Shown here: positions 1-12,234 of the stretch, piece after piece | How positions within the stretch are numbered: position 1 is the stretch's first letter | How the letters are laid out: each line of letters opens with the position of its first letter | Program-made: the position numbers and the translations under genes | The notes under the pieces: model-generated | What the model saw: the letters and a program-made list of their open reading frames with translations, nothing else | Database searches by the model: none | What the model was told of the DNA's origin: nothing | From: Herbaspirillum sp. ASV7 | GTDB lineage: Bacteria > Pseudomonadota > Gammaproteobacteria > Burkholderiales > Burkholderiaceae_D | Direction: 5' to 3' | NCBI RefSeq assembly: GCF_016429215.1 | Contig: NZ_JAELUH010000013.1 | Coordinates: 18,139 to 82,138, forward strand | DNA: 64,000 nt

Positions 1-381
1 GTGGATGCCTGGGAAGGCGACGGCGGCAAGAGCTTCGTGGTCGGCCAGCATGCCGAGTATGCGCGCTGCGCCGCCGACGCCGAGCGCCTGTTCCATGAAG
101 TACGCGCAGCATGGGCGCAACAACGACTCAGCGGTCGCGCGCTCTACGCCTTCGCCGACCGCACCGCGCGCTCGATGGGCTGGGAACTCAATTTCGACCT
201 TCCCGGCCACCGCGTCTCCGATTTTCCGCACGCGGCCATTCACACCGGTTCGCTGGCCGACTTCGATGCCAGCCCGGCAGCCATGCGCTGGATTCTGGAG
301 ATTCACCTGCGCGACCCACACTCTAGGTTCGGCGCCTTCTTCGAAGACATGCTGCTGGAAGACAGCGACTACCAGCGCTGA
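1..381 (+). CDS. M24-family metallopeptidase, C-terminal part (cut by window edge)
   Basis: The frame is open from the first base to TGA at 379-381, so the 5' end lies outside the window. The visible 126 residues resemble the C-terminal half of the M24 'pita-bread' fold (Xaa-Pro aminopeptidase/creatinase-like): a GHRVSDFPH stretch carrying a conserved metal/substrate histidine, then WILEIHLRD and GAFFEDMLL near the end, which match the C-terminal metal-ligand region of small M24 proteins. It would be a cytoplasmic peptidase or amidinohydrolase-like enzyme; the substrate cannot be told. It converges on the thiolase gene, with 43 bp between the stops. Confidence 0.6.
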   Translation: MDAWEGDGGKSFVVGQHAEYARCAADAERLFHEVRAAWAQQRLSGRALYAFADRTARSMGWELNFDLPGHRVSDFPHAAIHTGSLADFDASPAAMRWILEIHLRDPHSRFGAFFEDMLLEDSDYQR

Positions 382-424
382 CGCGGTACGCTGCCGGGCA
401 AGCGCCGCCTGCCCGGCCGGTGCT

Positions 425-1609
425 TCAGGAGATCGCTTCCAGGCACAGGGCGATGCCCTGGCCGCCGCCAATGCACAGCGAAACCACCGCCCGCCGTTGA
501 CCGTTGCGCTTGAGCGCATGGGCGGCCTTAGTAATGAGGATGGCCCCGGTGGCACCGATGGGGTGACCGTGCGCAATGGCGCCGCCATCGATATTGAGGC
601 GTTCCGGCGCAATCTGCAGTTCGCGCTGGACCGCCAGCGCTATGGCCGCGAAGGCTTCATTGATCTCGAAGCGGTCCACCTCGGCCGTGTTCCAGTTGGC
701 GCGTGCAAGCGCCTGCTTGACCGCAGGCACCGGCCCCAGTCCGAACATGCCGGGCTCAACCCCACTCACTGCTGCCGAGCGCACGGCCACCAACGGTTCC
801 AGACCGAGGCGTTGCGCCGTCTCGCGCGTGGCGACGATCATGGCCGCTGCGCCCGCGTTCACGCCCGGCGCATTGCCTGCGGTGATGGTGCCATCGACAC
901 GGAAGGCCGGCTTGAGCCGCGCCAATGACTCGGCGGTGGTGTCAGGACGCACCGCCTCGTCATGCGCGAAGAGCTGCTCGCCCTTCTTGAGCGCCAACCT
1001 GATCGGCACGATTTCGCCGGCAAACACGCCATCGCGCTGGGCGGCTGCCGCGCGTTGCTGGCTCTGTGCGGCAAAGCGGTCCTGATCTTCGCGGCTGAGT
1101 TCATACTTCTGCACCAGGTCTTCGGTGTGCCAGCCCGAGTGCTTGCCGGAAAAGGCATCGTTGAGACCATCCAGCAGGATCGCATCGACCACCGTCGCGT
1201 CGCCCATGCGCATGCCTGCGCGCGCAGCCGGCAGCAGGTAGGGCGCGCGCTCCATGTTTTCCATCCCGCCGGCGATCACGCACTGCGACAGGCCGGCGCG
1301 GATTTCAGCCAGCGCCGTCACCACCGCCTGGGCACCGGAACCGCACACCCGGTTGACCGTCATGGCCGGCGTCTGAACGGGCAGGCCGCCCTTGATCGCC
1401 GCCTGGCGCGCGGGGTTCATCGCATTACCGGCCTGGATCACATTGCCCATGACCACCGAATCGACCAACTCCGGCGCCAGACCGCTGTCCTGCAAGACCG
1501 CACGGATCGCATGGGCACCCAACTCGACTGCGGGCACTTCCTTCAGACTGCCGCCAAACGCGCCAATGGCGGTGCGGCGGGGAGAACAGATGACTATTTC
1601 CTGATGCAT
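425..1609 (-). CDS. Acetyl-CoA acetyltransferase (thiolase)
   Basis: A 394-residue thiolase of usual length. It condenses two acetyl-CoA to acetoacetyl-CoA, or runs in reverse for beta-oxidation or PHB supply. The nucleophilic Cys89 sits in NRVCGSGAQAV; the catalytic His349 is in GHPIGATG and the proton-shuttling Cys379 in CIGGGQG, so all three active-site positions are present. The start MHQEIVICSPRRTAIG is the family start. The gene stands alone and is preceded by a perfect 13-bp-arm palindrome at 1692-1720, so it is probably controlled by a dedicated repressor or activator. It could be an atoB, phaA or bktB paralogue; sequence alone does not decide. Confidence 0.88.
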   Translation of the reverse strand: MHQEIVICSPRRTAIGAFGGSLKEVPAVELGAHAIRAVLQDSGLAPELVDSVVMGNVIQAGNAMNPARQAAIKGGLPVQTPAMTVNRVCGSGAQAVVTALAEIRAGLSQCVIAGGMENMERAPYLLPAARAGMRMGDATVVDAILLDGLNDAFSGKHSGWHTEDLVQKYELSREDQDRFAAQSQQRAAAAQRDGVFAGEIVPIRLALKKGEQLFAHDEAVRPDTTAESLARLKPAFRVDGTITAGNAPGVNAGAAAMIVATRETAQRLGLEPLVAVRSAAVSGVEPGMFGLGPVPAVKQALARANWNTAEVDRFEINEAFAAIALAVQRELQIAPERLNIDGGAIAHGHPIGATGAILITKAAHALKRNGQRRAVVSLCIGGGQGIALCLEAIS

Positions 1610-1691
1610 GGCTTACCTCTCTGGTGTCGATCACTCGCCCACTGGCGAAACTGACAGCCCCTCCCGGCTGCAACCGCCCAGGGCTTGTCAA

Positions 1692-1720
1692 CATGTAACT
1701 TTCACAATGAAAGTTACATG
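1692..1720. promoter_or_regulatory. Perfect palindrome upstream of thiolase gene (candidate operator)
   Basis: CATGTAACTTTCA, a 3-base spacer (CAA), then its exact reverse complement. It begins about 80 bp upstream of the thiolase start and is too A+T-rich and too symmetric for chance in this G+C-rich DNA. There is no T-run, so it is not a terminator. The size fits a TetR- or MerR-type operator; the regulator is not in the window. Confidence 0.6.
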
Positions 1721-1878
1721 ATCCTAACACCTTTGCCGCTGCTTTTCATCCGGCCTTCCAAGATCAATGGCGCAGGCGATAGCGTGCCGCGCCCGCAACG
1801 GATATTCCGGGTCGGCGAAAAATGCAGGATAACGAGGGGATCCGAAGACTGTTCCGGGAGCAGAGAGGTCCGCGCCGC

Positions 1879-2457
1879 TCAGGGCGCCGCTTCGGCATCC
1901 TGTCGATGGCGCTGCCAGTTCTGCGCATAGCGCGCGGCCAGCGGGGGATTGCGGCCCAGTACCAGGATGTTCTCGGCGTTCTTGTGCTGGGCCGACCAGG
2001 TGAAGTTGTAGCTACCGGTAATGACGGTTGCCGATGCCAGGGGCGCATCGATGATGATCACCTTGTTATGCGCATTGCGATAGGCAGTCTCCAGCCATAC
2101 CGGGATGCCGGCGCCGCGCAGCTGGCGCAGGCGGTCGCTGGCATTCTTGTCGAGCTGGCCGTTGTCCATCAGCACGCGCACGTCGATGCCGCGCTTGCGG
2201 GCGGCGACCAGTGCATCGGTGATCGGGCGACTGGTCAGCAGGTAGGCCTGCACCAGGATCTGTCGCCGCGCGGCATCGAGTTGCTCGACGATCAGGGCCT
2301 CGATGTCATCCCAGGGGGCGAAGGCGGACTGGATCGTTCCCTGCGCCGCCGTCACCGGTGGCGCGGGCTGCGCTTCGCGCGCCTGGGCCGCAACCGTCAG
2401 CAGGCCTGCCACGCCCAATACGGCGACCTGCAACCAGGAGGCGGCCTGGCGCATCAT
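1879..2457 (-). CDS. Secreted phospholipase-D-like nuclease, single HKD domain
   Basis: 192 residues from ATG at 2457, which overlaps the rsmB stop in an ATGA arrangement, so the two are translationally coupled. Residues 1-27 form a signal peptide ending near AAQA. One HKD motif is complete (H130-x-K132-x4-D137, followed by GSYNFT), as in the Nuc/EDTA-resistant endonuclease family, which works as a dimer of single-HKD subunits. The mature protein is predicted periplasmic, where it could cleave phosphodiester bonds of DNA or lipid; I favour nuclease because of size and single motif. Longer in-frame starts within rsmB would delete the signal peptide logic and were rejected. Confidence 0.78.
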   Translation of the reverse strand: MMRQAASWLQVAVLGVAGLLTVAAQAREAQPAPPVTAAQGTIQSAFAPWDDIEALIVEQLDAARRQILVQAYLLTSRPITDALVAARKRGIDVRVLMDNGQLDKNASDRLRQLRGAGIPVWLETAYRNAHNKVIIIDAPLASATVITGSYNFTWSAQHKNAENILVLGRNPPLAARYAQNWQRHRQDAEAAP

Positions 2458-3716
2458 TGTGCGGCGCGACGCTCCAGCACGGCAGCGAAGAACCCGTCGG
2501 TCTGGTGCTGGTGGGGGAGCAGCTTGAGGTAATCGCCCATCTCCAGCGCAATCTTCTGCTCGGCCAGGATCTCGCTCATGGGGCGCAGGATGAAGTCCGG
2601 ATGCGATTGCAGGAAATCGGCCACGACGGCGTCGTTCTCCTCTTCCAGGAAGCTGCAGGTACCATACACCAGGCGGCCACCCGGGCGCACCAGGCGCGAG
2701 GCGCTGGCCAGGATGGAACTTTGCTTGGCACGCATCTCGGTGAGCGTCTCCACGCTCTGGCGCCACTTCATGTCGGGATTGCGGCGCAGGGTGCCCAGGC
2801 CGCTGCAAGGCGCGTCGACCAGCACGCGATCGAGCTTGCCGGCCAGGCGCTTGACCTTGGCGTCGTTCTCGTGGGCGATCACCACCGGATGCACGTTGGA
2901 TAGGCCACTGCGCGCCAGGCGCGGCTTGAGCTTGGCCAGGCGCTTCTCGGACACATCGAAGGCGTACAGGCGACCGGTATTGCGCATGAGCGCGCCCAGC
3001 GCCAGGGTCTTGCCGCCGGCGCCGGCACAGAAGTCGGCCACCATCTCGCCACGCTTGGCGCCGACGATCTGGGCCAGCAGCTGGCTGCCCTCGTCTTGCA
3101 CCTCGATGGCGCCATCCTTGAACAACGGCAGGTTCTGCAGCGCCGGCTTCTTCAACACGCGCAGGCCCAGCGGCGAATATGGGGTCGGCTCACAGGCCAC
3201 CGGAGCCTTGGCCAGCTCGGCGATGACGGTATCGCGGTCGGACTTCAAGGCGTTCACGCGCAGGTCCAGCGGGGCCGGACGGTTCATGGCGGCAGCCAGT
3301 TCCAGAGTGGCTTCCTCGCCCAGGCGGCCGACCAGCTTCTCCCACAACCACGGCGGCAGGTTGCTGCGCATCTGCGCGGGCAACTGGCTGCGGTCGATCT
3401 GGGCGACGCGCTCCAGCCATTCGGCTTCGCCTTCCTGCAAACCCGCCAGCGGTGCCACGCCAACGGCATCGGCCAGGCCCAGCAAGGCCATGCGGCGCAT
3501 CATCGGGCCGCTGCCGGATTCGGCGAAGTTGGTCAGTACCGTCTTGTTGCGCAACAGGCCGTAGACGGCCTCGGCGATCACGCCGCGCTCGCGGCTGCCC
3601 AGCTTGGGGTTGTCGCGGAAGTGGCGCGACAGCGTCACATCGGCCGGGCCGGTGAAACGCAGGACTTCGCGCAGCAGTTCTTCGGTATGGGGAATGATCG
3701 CGGGAGGCAATCTCAT
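2454..3716 (-). CDS. rsmB: 16S rRNA (cytosine(967)-C(5))-methyltransferase RsmB
   Basis: 420 residues. The N-terminal NusB-like helical domain (about 1-140) is followed by a SAM-dependent RsmB/NOP2 methyltransferase domain. The SAM loop DFCAGAGGKTLAL lies at 229-240; catalytic cysteines are in DAPCSGLGTLRRNPDMKW (Cys304) and YGTCS (Cys354). It methylates C967 of 16S rRNA in the cytoplasm. In many proteobacteria rsmB sits near fmt/def; here purN lies upstream on the same strand and a nuclease gene downstream with a 4-bp overlap. The start is preceded by AAGGA. Confidence 0.95.
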   Translation of the reverse strand: MRLPPAIIPHTEELLREVLRFTGPADVTLSRHFRDNPKLGSRERGVIAEAVYGLLRNKTVLTNFAESGSGPMMRRMALLGLADAVGVAPLAGLQEGEAEWLERVAQIDRSQLPAQMRSNLPPWLWEKLVGRLGEEATLELAAAMNRPAPLDLRVNALKSDRDTVIAELAKAPVACEPTPYSPLGLRVLKKPALQNLPLFKDGAIEVQDEGSQLLAQIVGAKRGEMVADFCAGAGGKTLALGALMRNTGRLYAFDVSEKRLAKLKPRLARSGLSNVHPVVIAHENDAKVKRLAGKLDRVLVDAPCSGLGTLRRNPDMKWRQSVETLTEMRAKQSSILASASRLVRPGGRLVYGTCSFLEEENDAVVADFLQSHPDFILRPMSEILAEQKIALEMGDYLKLLPHQHQTDGFFAAVLERRAAQ

Positions 3717-3788
3717 GCTAGGTCCTTCAGATTCAAGATATAAGGGGATGCGGGGTGCGGGGCGCCACGTCCGGGCGCCCGCGCAGGT

Positions 3789-4394
3789 TCAGTCCGACCG
3801 GCGCACGCGGGCGCCGTCCAGCCTCAGCCGGCCATCGATGAACCAGCGCACGGCACGCGGGTAGATCACATGCTCCTGTTCCAGCACACGCTCGGCCAGG
3901 GTTTCCTCGCTATCGTCCTCTTGCACCGGCACGGCGGCCTGGGCCACGATAGGCCCGTGGTCCAGGTCGGGCGTGACGAAGTGCACGGTGGCACCGTGCA
4001 GCTTCACGCCGGCGGCCAGGGCCTGTCGGTGCGTCGCCAGGCCAGGGAAACTGGGTAGCAGCGACGGATGGATATTGAGCATGCGGCCCTGGTAGTGCTC
4101 CACGAAGGGCGCGGTCAGGATCCGCATGAACCCGGCCAGGACCACCAGGTCCGGCGCGAAGGTGTCGATCTTCTCGCGCAGGGCGGCATCGAACTGGTCG
4201 CGCGTGGGATAGTCCCGGTTGGAAATGACTGCGGTGGCGATACCGTTGCCGGCGGCAAACTCCAGTCCGCTGGCGTCAGGGCGGTTGCTGATGACGGCGG
4301 CGATTCTGGCAGGCCACCGCTCGGTCTGTGCAGCGCGGACGATGGCTTCCATATTGCTGCCTCGTCCGGAAATCAGGATGACAATGCTTCTCAT
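3789..4394 (-). CDS. purN: Phosphoribosylglycinamide formyltransferase (GART 1)
   Basis: 201 residues from ATG at 4394 (MRSIVILISGRGSN); upstream in-frame starts would add a non-conserved 19-residue tail. The phosphate-binding GRGSN loop is at 10-14, and the catalytic trio is visible as N107 and H109 in LNIHPSLLPSF and D145 in TPDLDHGP. It transfers the formyl group of 10-formyl-THF to GAR in purine synthesis. It lies between rsmB and the barstar gene on the same strand; gaps of 72 and 90 bp leave room for separate promoters. Confidence 0.94.
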   Translation of the reverse strand: MRSIVILISGRGSNMEAIVRAAQTERWPARIAAVISNRPDASGLEFAAGNGIATAVISNRDYPTRDQFDAALREKIDTFAPDLVVLAGFMRILTAPFVEHYQGRMLNIHPSLLPSFPGLATHRQALAAGVKLHGATVHFVTPDLDHGPIVAQAAVPVQEDDSEETLAERVLEQEHVIYPRAVRWFIDGRLRLDGARVRRSD

Positions 4395-4484
4395 GGTGTG
4401 CGCATTGTACCTGCTGACGGCCCGCTCGCCGCCGTTTTTCACGATGCGCAACGCCGGGCGTGGCTAAAATGCGTGTCCTGGAAT

Positions 4485-4883
4485 TTACTGGAAGGAATAG
4501 AACACCCTGAACGGCACCTTCTTTTCCGCCCAGTAGTCGGCGGCATCGCGGAACACGTCCAGCAGGGTCTCGCGGGCTTCCTTGTCGAATTTCTGGGTAT
4601 TGGGCAATTGTTCCAGCACCACGACGAAACCGATCTGCTTGCCCGCCTTGTGGGTCAGGTCGGTGAGACAGTCGGCCAGGGCGTCGAAGTTCTTGCCGAA
4701 ATGCCGGGGAAAATGGAAAGCGGTGGCGATCGTCGTCAACACCTGCTGCTTGGTCACGGCCTCGGCGCAATAGGCATAGAGAAAATGCTGATCCAGACGA
4801 GCGGCCTCCTGCTGCAGCTCGGCCACGCGAAAGGCGCGGATGGACTGCACGATATTGGGCGGCACCGTTTTAAACAAACTCAT
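4485..4883 (-). CDS. Barstar-family ribonuclease inhibitor
   Basis: 132 residues. The barstar core is recognisable in HFGKNFDALADCLTDL, where the helix and Asp residues plug the RNase active site, and in the acidic tail region. I chose ATG at 4883 because GGGAGA precedes it at good spacing; an ATG at 4901 is possible but has no ribosome site. It lies directly downstream of a secreted barnase-like gene on the same strand, so it is very probably the cytoplasmic inhibitor of that enzyme, protecting the producer before export. Confidence 0.88.
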   Translation of the reverse strand: MSLFKTVPPNIVQSIRAFRVAELQQEAARLDQHFLYAYCAEAVTKQQVLTTIATAFHFPRHFGKNFDALADCLTDLTHKAGKQIGFVVVLEQLPNTQKFDKEARETLLDVFRDAADYWAEKKVPFRVFYSFQ

Positions 4884-5004
4884 TCTCCCTTCAGTATCCA
4901 TAGGCGGGGCTGTGTGGCTGTCGTGGCTGTCGTAGTTGAACTGGCTGAGCTGCAGGGCCTGCATGGCCGGGTGGGGCTGGCCTGCCCCGACCTGGCGGGC
5001 ATGA

Positions 5005-5406
5005 TCAATCCCGGATCCGGCGGAAAGTCTTGTAATGGTCGCTGGTGTAATAGTATTCGCCGGAGCTTCGGGGGTCTCCTCCGCTGATGATCCGGCGCGC
5101 GCCCCGGTTGCGCGCGCGCGGGGTCTTGACCGTGAACTCGTGATAATACCCGCGCTTTTGGCGGGGCAAAACCCCTTCATAATTGCCGAATACGACGCCA
5201 TCCTTGTCATACGGGAAAGGCCCGCCCTGGCGAATCAGCGCCATGGTCTGCTGGGCTTCACGCGGCAACTGGTCAAGGTTGACCTCGGGCAAAGCGCCCG
5301 GCGTAGCGTCGCGCGCGTGGACCGGCGCCGACAGCATCAGCGCCGTCAGCAGGACCAGCCAGAATCTGGTGAATATCGAGGAAATGAATCGGACTCGCAT
5401 TTGCAT
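5005..5406 (-). CDS. Secreted barnase-like guanyl-specific ribonuclease
   Basis: 133 residues from ATG at 5406. Residues 1-31 are a signal peptide (basic start, FWLVLLTALML core, cleavage near VHARD). The rest matches the N1/T1/barnase family: GNYEGVLP, then the general base E90 in YYHEF, phosphate-binding R101 and R105 in RNRGARRI, and general acid H124 in TSDHYKTF, in the same order as E73, R83, R87 and H102 of barnase. It would cleave RNA 3' of guanosine outside the cytoplasm. The inhibitor gene follows 121 bp downstream. A GTG at 5448 is an alternative start; an ATG at 5400 also keeps the signal. Confidence 0.87.
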   Translation of the reverse strand: MQMRVRFISSIFTRFWLVLLTALMLSAPVHARDATPGALPEVNLDQLPREAQQTMALIRQGGPFPYDKDGVVFGNYEGVLPRQKRGYYHEFTVKTPRARNRGARRIISGGDPRSSGEYYYTSDHYKTFRRIRD

Positions 5407-5512
5407 CCCGGGAATTGCAATTTTGTCAATAGAAAGCGACAGCACCACGTAGATTAACGCGTTGCTTTCGGCTAGGCAACCATGACGCCCGTTTCACTTG
5501 ACCGGCAGCAAA

Positions 5513-6718
5513 TCAGGCAGAGGCTTGGAGCACCTGGGCCGTATCCGGTTCAAAAAAGGCCAGCACTTCCTCGCGTTTGGCGTAGGTATCGCTTTCCCCC
5601 AGGGCAATGAGTTCGCGCGTGAAGCCCTGCTCGAACAGCAGATAGGACGCCAGCGCCGAGCCGCGCGCCTCGGTAGCGCCGATGCCGCCCAGCATGGTGC
5701 GGATCGGGCGCGGCAGGCTGGCCACGTGGCGGCTGGCGATGCTGTCGATGCGGTGGGACGGTGAAATCACCAGTGTGCGGATAGGCTTGAGCGGCGTGTG
5801 CCTGCGCTGCTCCTCGTTCAACACCGACAGGGTCTGGTTGACCCGGTTGATGCGCTCGATGTCGGCCGCCAGGCCATCGAGGAAGATGCCCGACATGGCA
5901 TGTCCGGCCACCTGCGCCAGGCTGGGATAGTGCGGGGTGTTGGTGGGAGCTTGCTCGCCCTTCTCGCCGATGCGCCCGGCGCCGATCACCAATACCTTGG
6001 TCGCCCCCAGGTGGATGGCCGGGGAAATCGGCGCGATCTGGCGCATGGAGCCATCGCCGCAGTATTCGCAGCGGCCATCGACATAGACCGGGATGGCCGG
6101 GAAGATGAAGGGAATGGCCGCGGATGCCAGCAGGTGGTCGATGCCGATCTGGTCGCGGATGGCCAGGCGCTGGGTGCGGCGCCAGGGTTCGATCTGGTCG
6201 ACGCACTGGTAGAAGGTGATGTGCTGGCCGCTGGTATAGGAGGAGGCCGTCACGGCCAGCGCGTGCAGCTGTCCCTCGGCCAGCGCCGCGTCCAGGCGCG
6301 GCAGGTCCAGCAGGCGGTGCAGCATGCTCACCAGCGGGGTGTTGTCCAGCAGCGACTGCGGCGGGTTGGCGTGCCACTTGCGTAACAGCCAGCCGAAGGA
6401 AAACAGCGACAGCCAGCGCGCCCCGGTGCGCAGCACGCCCAGCGAATCGGCGCGATAGACCTGCTCGACCTGGAAATTGCTCCATACCGCCATGAGTTCG
6501 CGCACCGCCTCACCGAAGTCATCGGCACGGCACGCCAGCGCGGTGCCGTTGATGGCACCGGCCGAGGTGCCGCAGACAATGGGAAAGGGATTGCTGTGCA
6601 CCGGCCAGCCGGCTTCGAGCAGGATCATGGAAATGGCGTTGAGCACGCCGACCTGATAAGCCGCCCGCGCACCGCCTCCGGTCAGGATCAATCCTGTCTT
6701 GTGTTCTGTTGTCTCCAT
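5513..6718 (-). CDS. Patatin-like phospholipase
   Basis: 401 residues. The patatin dyad is intact: the oxyanion loop LTGGGARAA at 12-20, nucleophile Ser52 in GTSAGA, and Asp222 in CGDGSMRQ. Such proteins hydrolyse acyl chains of phospholipids or lysophospholipids. No signal peptide or membrane segment is evident, so it is probably cytoplasmic or peripherally membrane-bound, like the RssA/YlbK group. It appears to be a single-gene unit; hppA ends 150 bp upstream on the same strand. Confidence 0.88.
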   Translation of the reverse strand: METTEHKTGLILTGGGARAAYQVGVLNAISMILLEAGWPVHSNPFPIVCGTSAGAINGTALACRADDFGEAVRELMAVWSNFQVEQVYRADSLGVLRTGARWLSLFSFGWLLRKWHANPPQSLLDNTPLVSMLHRLLDLPRLDAALAEGQLHALAVTASSYTSGQHITFYQCVDQIEPWRRTQRLAIRDQIGIDHLLASAAIPFIFPAIPVYVDGRCEYCGDGSMRQIAPISPAIHLGATKVLVIGAGRIGEKGEQAPTNTPHYPSLAQVAGHAMSGIFLDGLAADIERINRVNQTLSVLNEEQRRHTPLKPIRTLVISPSHRIDSIASRHVASLPRPIRTMLGGIGATEARGSALASYLLFEQGFTRELIALGESDTYAKREEVLAFFEPDTAQVLQASA

Positions 6719-6867
6719 GGCACCAGCTTAGCAGCAGCGCCACGCCGGTGGACATGAGAATTGGCAGGTAAATGCCGCTCATTTGGGCGGCATGAGCCAC
6801 ACTGCAAGCACCCACGCAGCGCCGCGCCAGCGATAGCCAGCGCGGCGGCGAATCACACACCGCCGGA

Positions 6868-8910
<2,043 letters not shown>

Positions 8911-9150
8911 CTTTATCTCCTTTGTTATCACGACTCATCAACAATCACGAACATCCGCCGCGCCGCCCGGACCATGCTGTCCGCGCGCCACCGCCGATAC
9001 TGCGCCTGCCAAGTTACGTCGCCCTTTTTATTGGAATTGTTGTGCCTACCGGGGCTGCCGCCAGCGCTCCCTCGTGCGGGTGGCGCCGGCGATCCATGCT
9101 GTTTTGTTAGTTTTCTGTCGATCCGCCCGTTGTGCTGTGATTCAAAAGAA

Positions 9151-9178
9151 TAATAAAAAAGCGGACCGAGGTCCGCTT
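9151..9178 (-). terminator. Rho-independent terminator after adk
   Basis: An 8-bp perfect stem, AAGCGGAC/GTCCGCTT (9159-9166 and 9171-9178), has a 4-base loop. It starts 5 bp after the adk stop and on the minus strand is followed by a T-rich run (complement of 9151-9160). It separates adk from hppA. Confidence 0.85.
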
Positions 9179-9182
9179 TACT

Positions 9183-10013
<831 letters not shown>

Positions 10014-10120
10014 TTAAGCAGTCTCCGATGCCTGATTGTGTCGTGCAAGATTGACACAAAACTTACAGCAGGCTGCCGCCACCCACTTTGCGCAGGATCA
10101 TGCAACCGGCAAGCAGGCCC

Positions 10121-10936
10121 TCAGAGAGAGGCGATGGTCTTGACCAGGGGACTGTCCGGCGGCGCCTCGAAATGCTTGCGCACGCGCAACAGATCCTCCG
10201 GGGTATCGACGCCGGCTTCGGGCAGCAGCGAGGTCACGTGCACGGCGATGGCATGGCCATGCCAGAGCACCCGCAACTGTTCCAGCGCCTCGATGCGCTC
10301 CAGCGGCGAGGGCGCCAGCGTCGGATAGAGCTGCAGGAAGCGGTTGCTGTAGGCGTACAGGCCGATATGGCGCAGCGGCACGTATTCATTGGCGTGGTCG
10401 GGGCCGTGCGCATCGGGCAGCACCTCGCGCGTCTGCGCGAAGGCATCGCGGTGCCAGGGGATGGTGGCGCGCGAGAAGTACATCGCGCAGCCGTCCTTGT
10501 TCAGCACCACCTTGACCACATTGGGATTGAAGGCGTCGGCAGCGCTCTCGATGGCGTGGGCGGCGGTGGCCATCGGTACGCCGGCCTTGATATGCGCGGC
10601 GGTCGCGGCGATCAGGCCGGGATCGATCAGCGGTTCGTCACCCTGCACGTTGACCACCACGGCATCGTCAGCCAGGTCCAGGGAGGCGGCGACTTCAGCG
10701 ATGCGGTCGGTACCCGAGGGATGGTCGGCGCGCGTCATGGCCACCTCCACGCCATGCTGCTGGCAGGCGGCATGGATGTCGTGATGGTCGGTGGCCACGA
10801 TGACGCGTGCGGCACCCGAGAGCGCGGCGCGTTCGGCCACGCGCACGATCATGGGTTTGCCGCCGAGGTCGGCCAGGGGCTTGTTGGGCAGGCGCGTGGA
10901 CGCCAGGCGCGCCGGGATGATGACGGTGAAGGTCAT
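10121..10936 (-). CDS. kdsB: 3-deoxy-manno-octulosonate cytidylyltransferase
   Basis: 271 residues. The nucleotide-binding start [17 protein letters not shown] with the key Arg and Lys, plus [12 protein letters not shown] (Mg-binding Asp) and [11 protein letters not shown], are the hallmarks of CMP-Kdo synthetase. It activates Kdo for attachment to lipid A in the cytoplasm. It lies downstream of lpxK and trm112 on the same strand, so three LPS-related genes are together; the last gap is 51 bp. Confidence 0.96.
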   Translation of the reverse strand: MTFTVIIPARLASTRLPNKPLADLGGKPMIVRVAERAALSGAARVIVATDHHDIHAACQQHGVEVAMTRADHPSGTDRIAEVAASLDLADDAVVVNVQGDEPLIDPGLIAATAAHIKAGVPMATAAHAIESAADAFNPNVVKVVLNKDGCAMYFSRATIPWHRDAFAQTREVLPDAHGPDHANEYVPLRHIGLYAYSNRFLQLYPTLAPSPLERIEALEQLRVLWHGHAIAVHVTSLLPEAGVDTPEDLLRVRKHFEAPPDSPLVKTIASL

Positions 10937-10987
10937 GGATGAAAGCGCAACAGGAAGGTCAAGGGCAGCACAGACAGGACAAGCGGA

Positions 10988-11176
10988 TCAGGCCGCCGGT
11001 GCCGCCGGATCGGCGTGCAGCTCGCGCGCCTCGTCGGCCCACATGATGGGGATGCCATCGCGGATGGGATAGGCCAGTTTGTCTGCCTTGCAGATCAGTT
11101 CCTGGGCTTTCTTGTCATAGTCCAGCGGACCCTTGCAGATGGGGCAGACCAGGATATCAAGCAGTCGGGCGTTCAC
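10988..11176 (-). CDS. Trm112-family small zinc-ribbon-like protein (YcaR type)
   Basis: 62 residues with a GTG start (11176-11174). [21 protein letters not shown] and [14 protein letters not shown] match the Trm112/UPF0434 family, bacterial versions of which keep only the CPIC pair. The first codons overlap the end of lpxK by 20 bp, so translation is coupled. In proteobacteria this gene is almost always between lpxK and kdsB. Its bacterial role is unsettled; the eukaryotic relative activates methyltransferases. Confidence 0.88.
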   Translation of the reverse strand: MNARLLDILVCPICKGPLDYDKKAQELICKADKLAYPIRDGIPIMWADEARELHADPAAPAA

Positions 11177-12200
11177 GGAGTTTCTCCACTATTTGTTCAG
11201 CCAGCGCGCCATCGATGCGCGCTGATACGGGCACGACCCAGATGCGCGGGTCGTTTCGGATGGCCTCGATAGCCCTGCATTTTACTGCATCCTTTTCCGT
11301 GATCAGGATGACATCGGCTGCAAGGCCGGCGAAGGGATTGCTCGCAAAGTCGTAATGGTCGGGCAAGGGATGGGCGCTGAACACCAGTCCGGCCCCCTGC
11401 AGCGTAGCGAAGAAGCGCCCGGGATTGCCGATGCCGGCCACCGCCGCCAGCCGCAGGCCACCCTCGCCCATCGTCGCCAGCGCACGGCCCGCACCCGGCG
11501 GGGCCAGTTGTACGGCTTCCTCGGCCTGCAACTGCATGGCATGCACGCCGGCCGGGGCTGCATCGCCGCTGCCGCCGCTGCCGATATTGACTACCGAGAA
11601 ATCACGCCGCCGCGACGCCGGCTCGCGCAGGGGACCGGCCGGCAACAGCCAGCCATTGCCCACGCCACGGCTATCCGAGAGCACGATCTCGATGTCGCGC
11701 GCCATCGCGTAATGCTGCAGGCCGTCGTCGGAGATGATCACGTCGACCTCGGGATGCGCCGCCAGCAGGGCCAGGCCGGCCTCGACACGACGGCGCCCCA
11801 CCACCAGCGGCACGCCGGTACGTTGCGCGATCAGGAGTGGCTCGTCCCCCACCTGGGCTGCCATCGAGGCGGCCGTGACTTCCACGCTCGCGCCGGCACC
11901 ACCACCATAGCCGCGCGAGACCACGCCCGGCGTATAGCCGGCGGCACGCAGGGCCTCGATCAGCCAGATCGAGAACGGCGTCTTGCCAGTACCCCCGACG
12001 AAGACATTGCCCACCACGACCACCGGCACCGGCAAGCGCTGCGCGCGCTTGATGCCCAGCGCAAAAAGCAGGCGGCGCAGCCCGGCCAGGGCGCCGAAGA
12101 ACAGCGACAGCGGCCACAGCACGCAGGCCAGCAGGCCACGGCCTTGCCAGGCGCGGCTGAGGACGGCTTCGACGGTGGGCCTTGATTCAGCCTGGGCCAT
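11157..12200 (-). CDS. lpxK: Tetraacyldisaccharide 4'-kinase
   Basis: 347 residues from ATG at 12200. A membrane-associated N-terminal helix (about 22-50) precedes the Walker [13 protein letters not shown] at 64-75. [13 protein letters not shown] carries the catalytic Asp/His pair and [10 protein letters not shown] is another family block. It phosphorylates the 4' position of the lipid A precursor at the inner membrane. The start is just inside the intergenic gap after exbD, 34 bp away, so co-transcription with exbBD is likely. Confidence 0.95.
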   Translation of the reverse strand: MAQAESRPTVEAVLSRAWQGRGLLACVLWPLSLFFGALAGLRRLLFALGIKRAQRLPVPVVVVGNVFVGGTGKTPFSIWLIEALRAAGYTPGVVSRGYGGGAGASVEVTAASMAAQVGDEPLLIAQRTGVPLVVGRRRVEAGLALLAAHPEVDVIISDDGLQHYAMARDIEIVLSDSRGVGNGWLLPAGPLREPASRRRDFSVVNIGSGGSGDAAPAGVHAMQLQAEEAVQLAPPGAGRALATMGEGGLRLAAVAGIGNPGRFFATLQGAGLVFSAHPLPDHYDFASNPFAGLAADVILITEKDAVKCRAIEAIRNDPRIWVVPVSARIDGALAEQIVEKLRERPTA

Positions 12201-12234
12201 GATGGTTCTGATGCCGGTGTGGATAAGATGAGAA

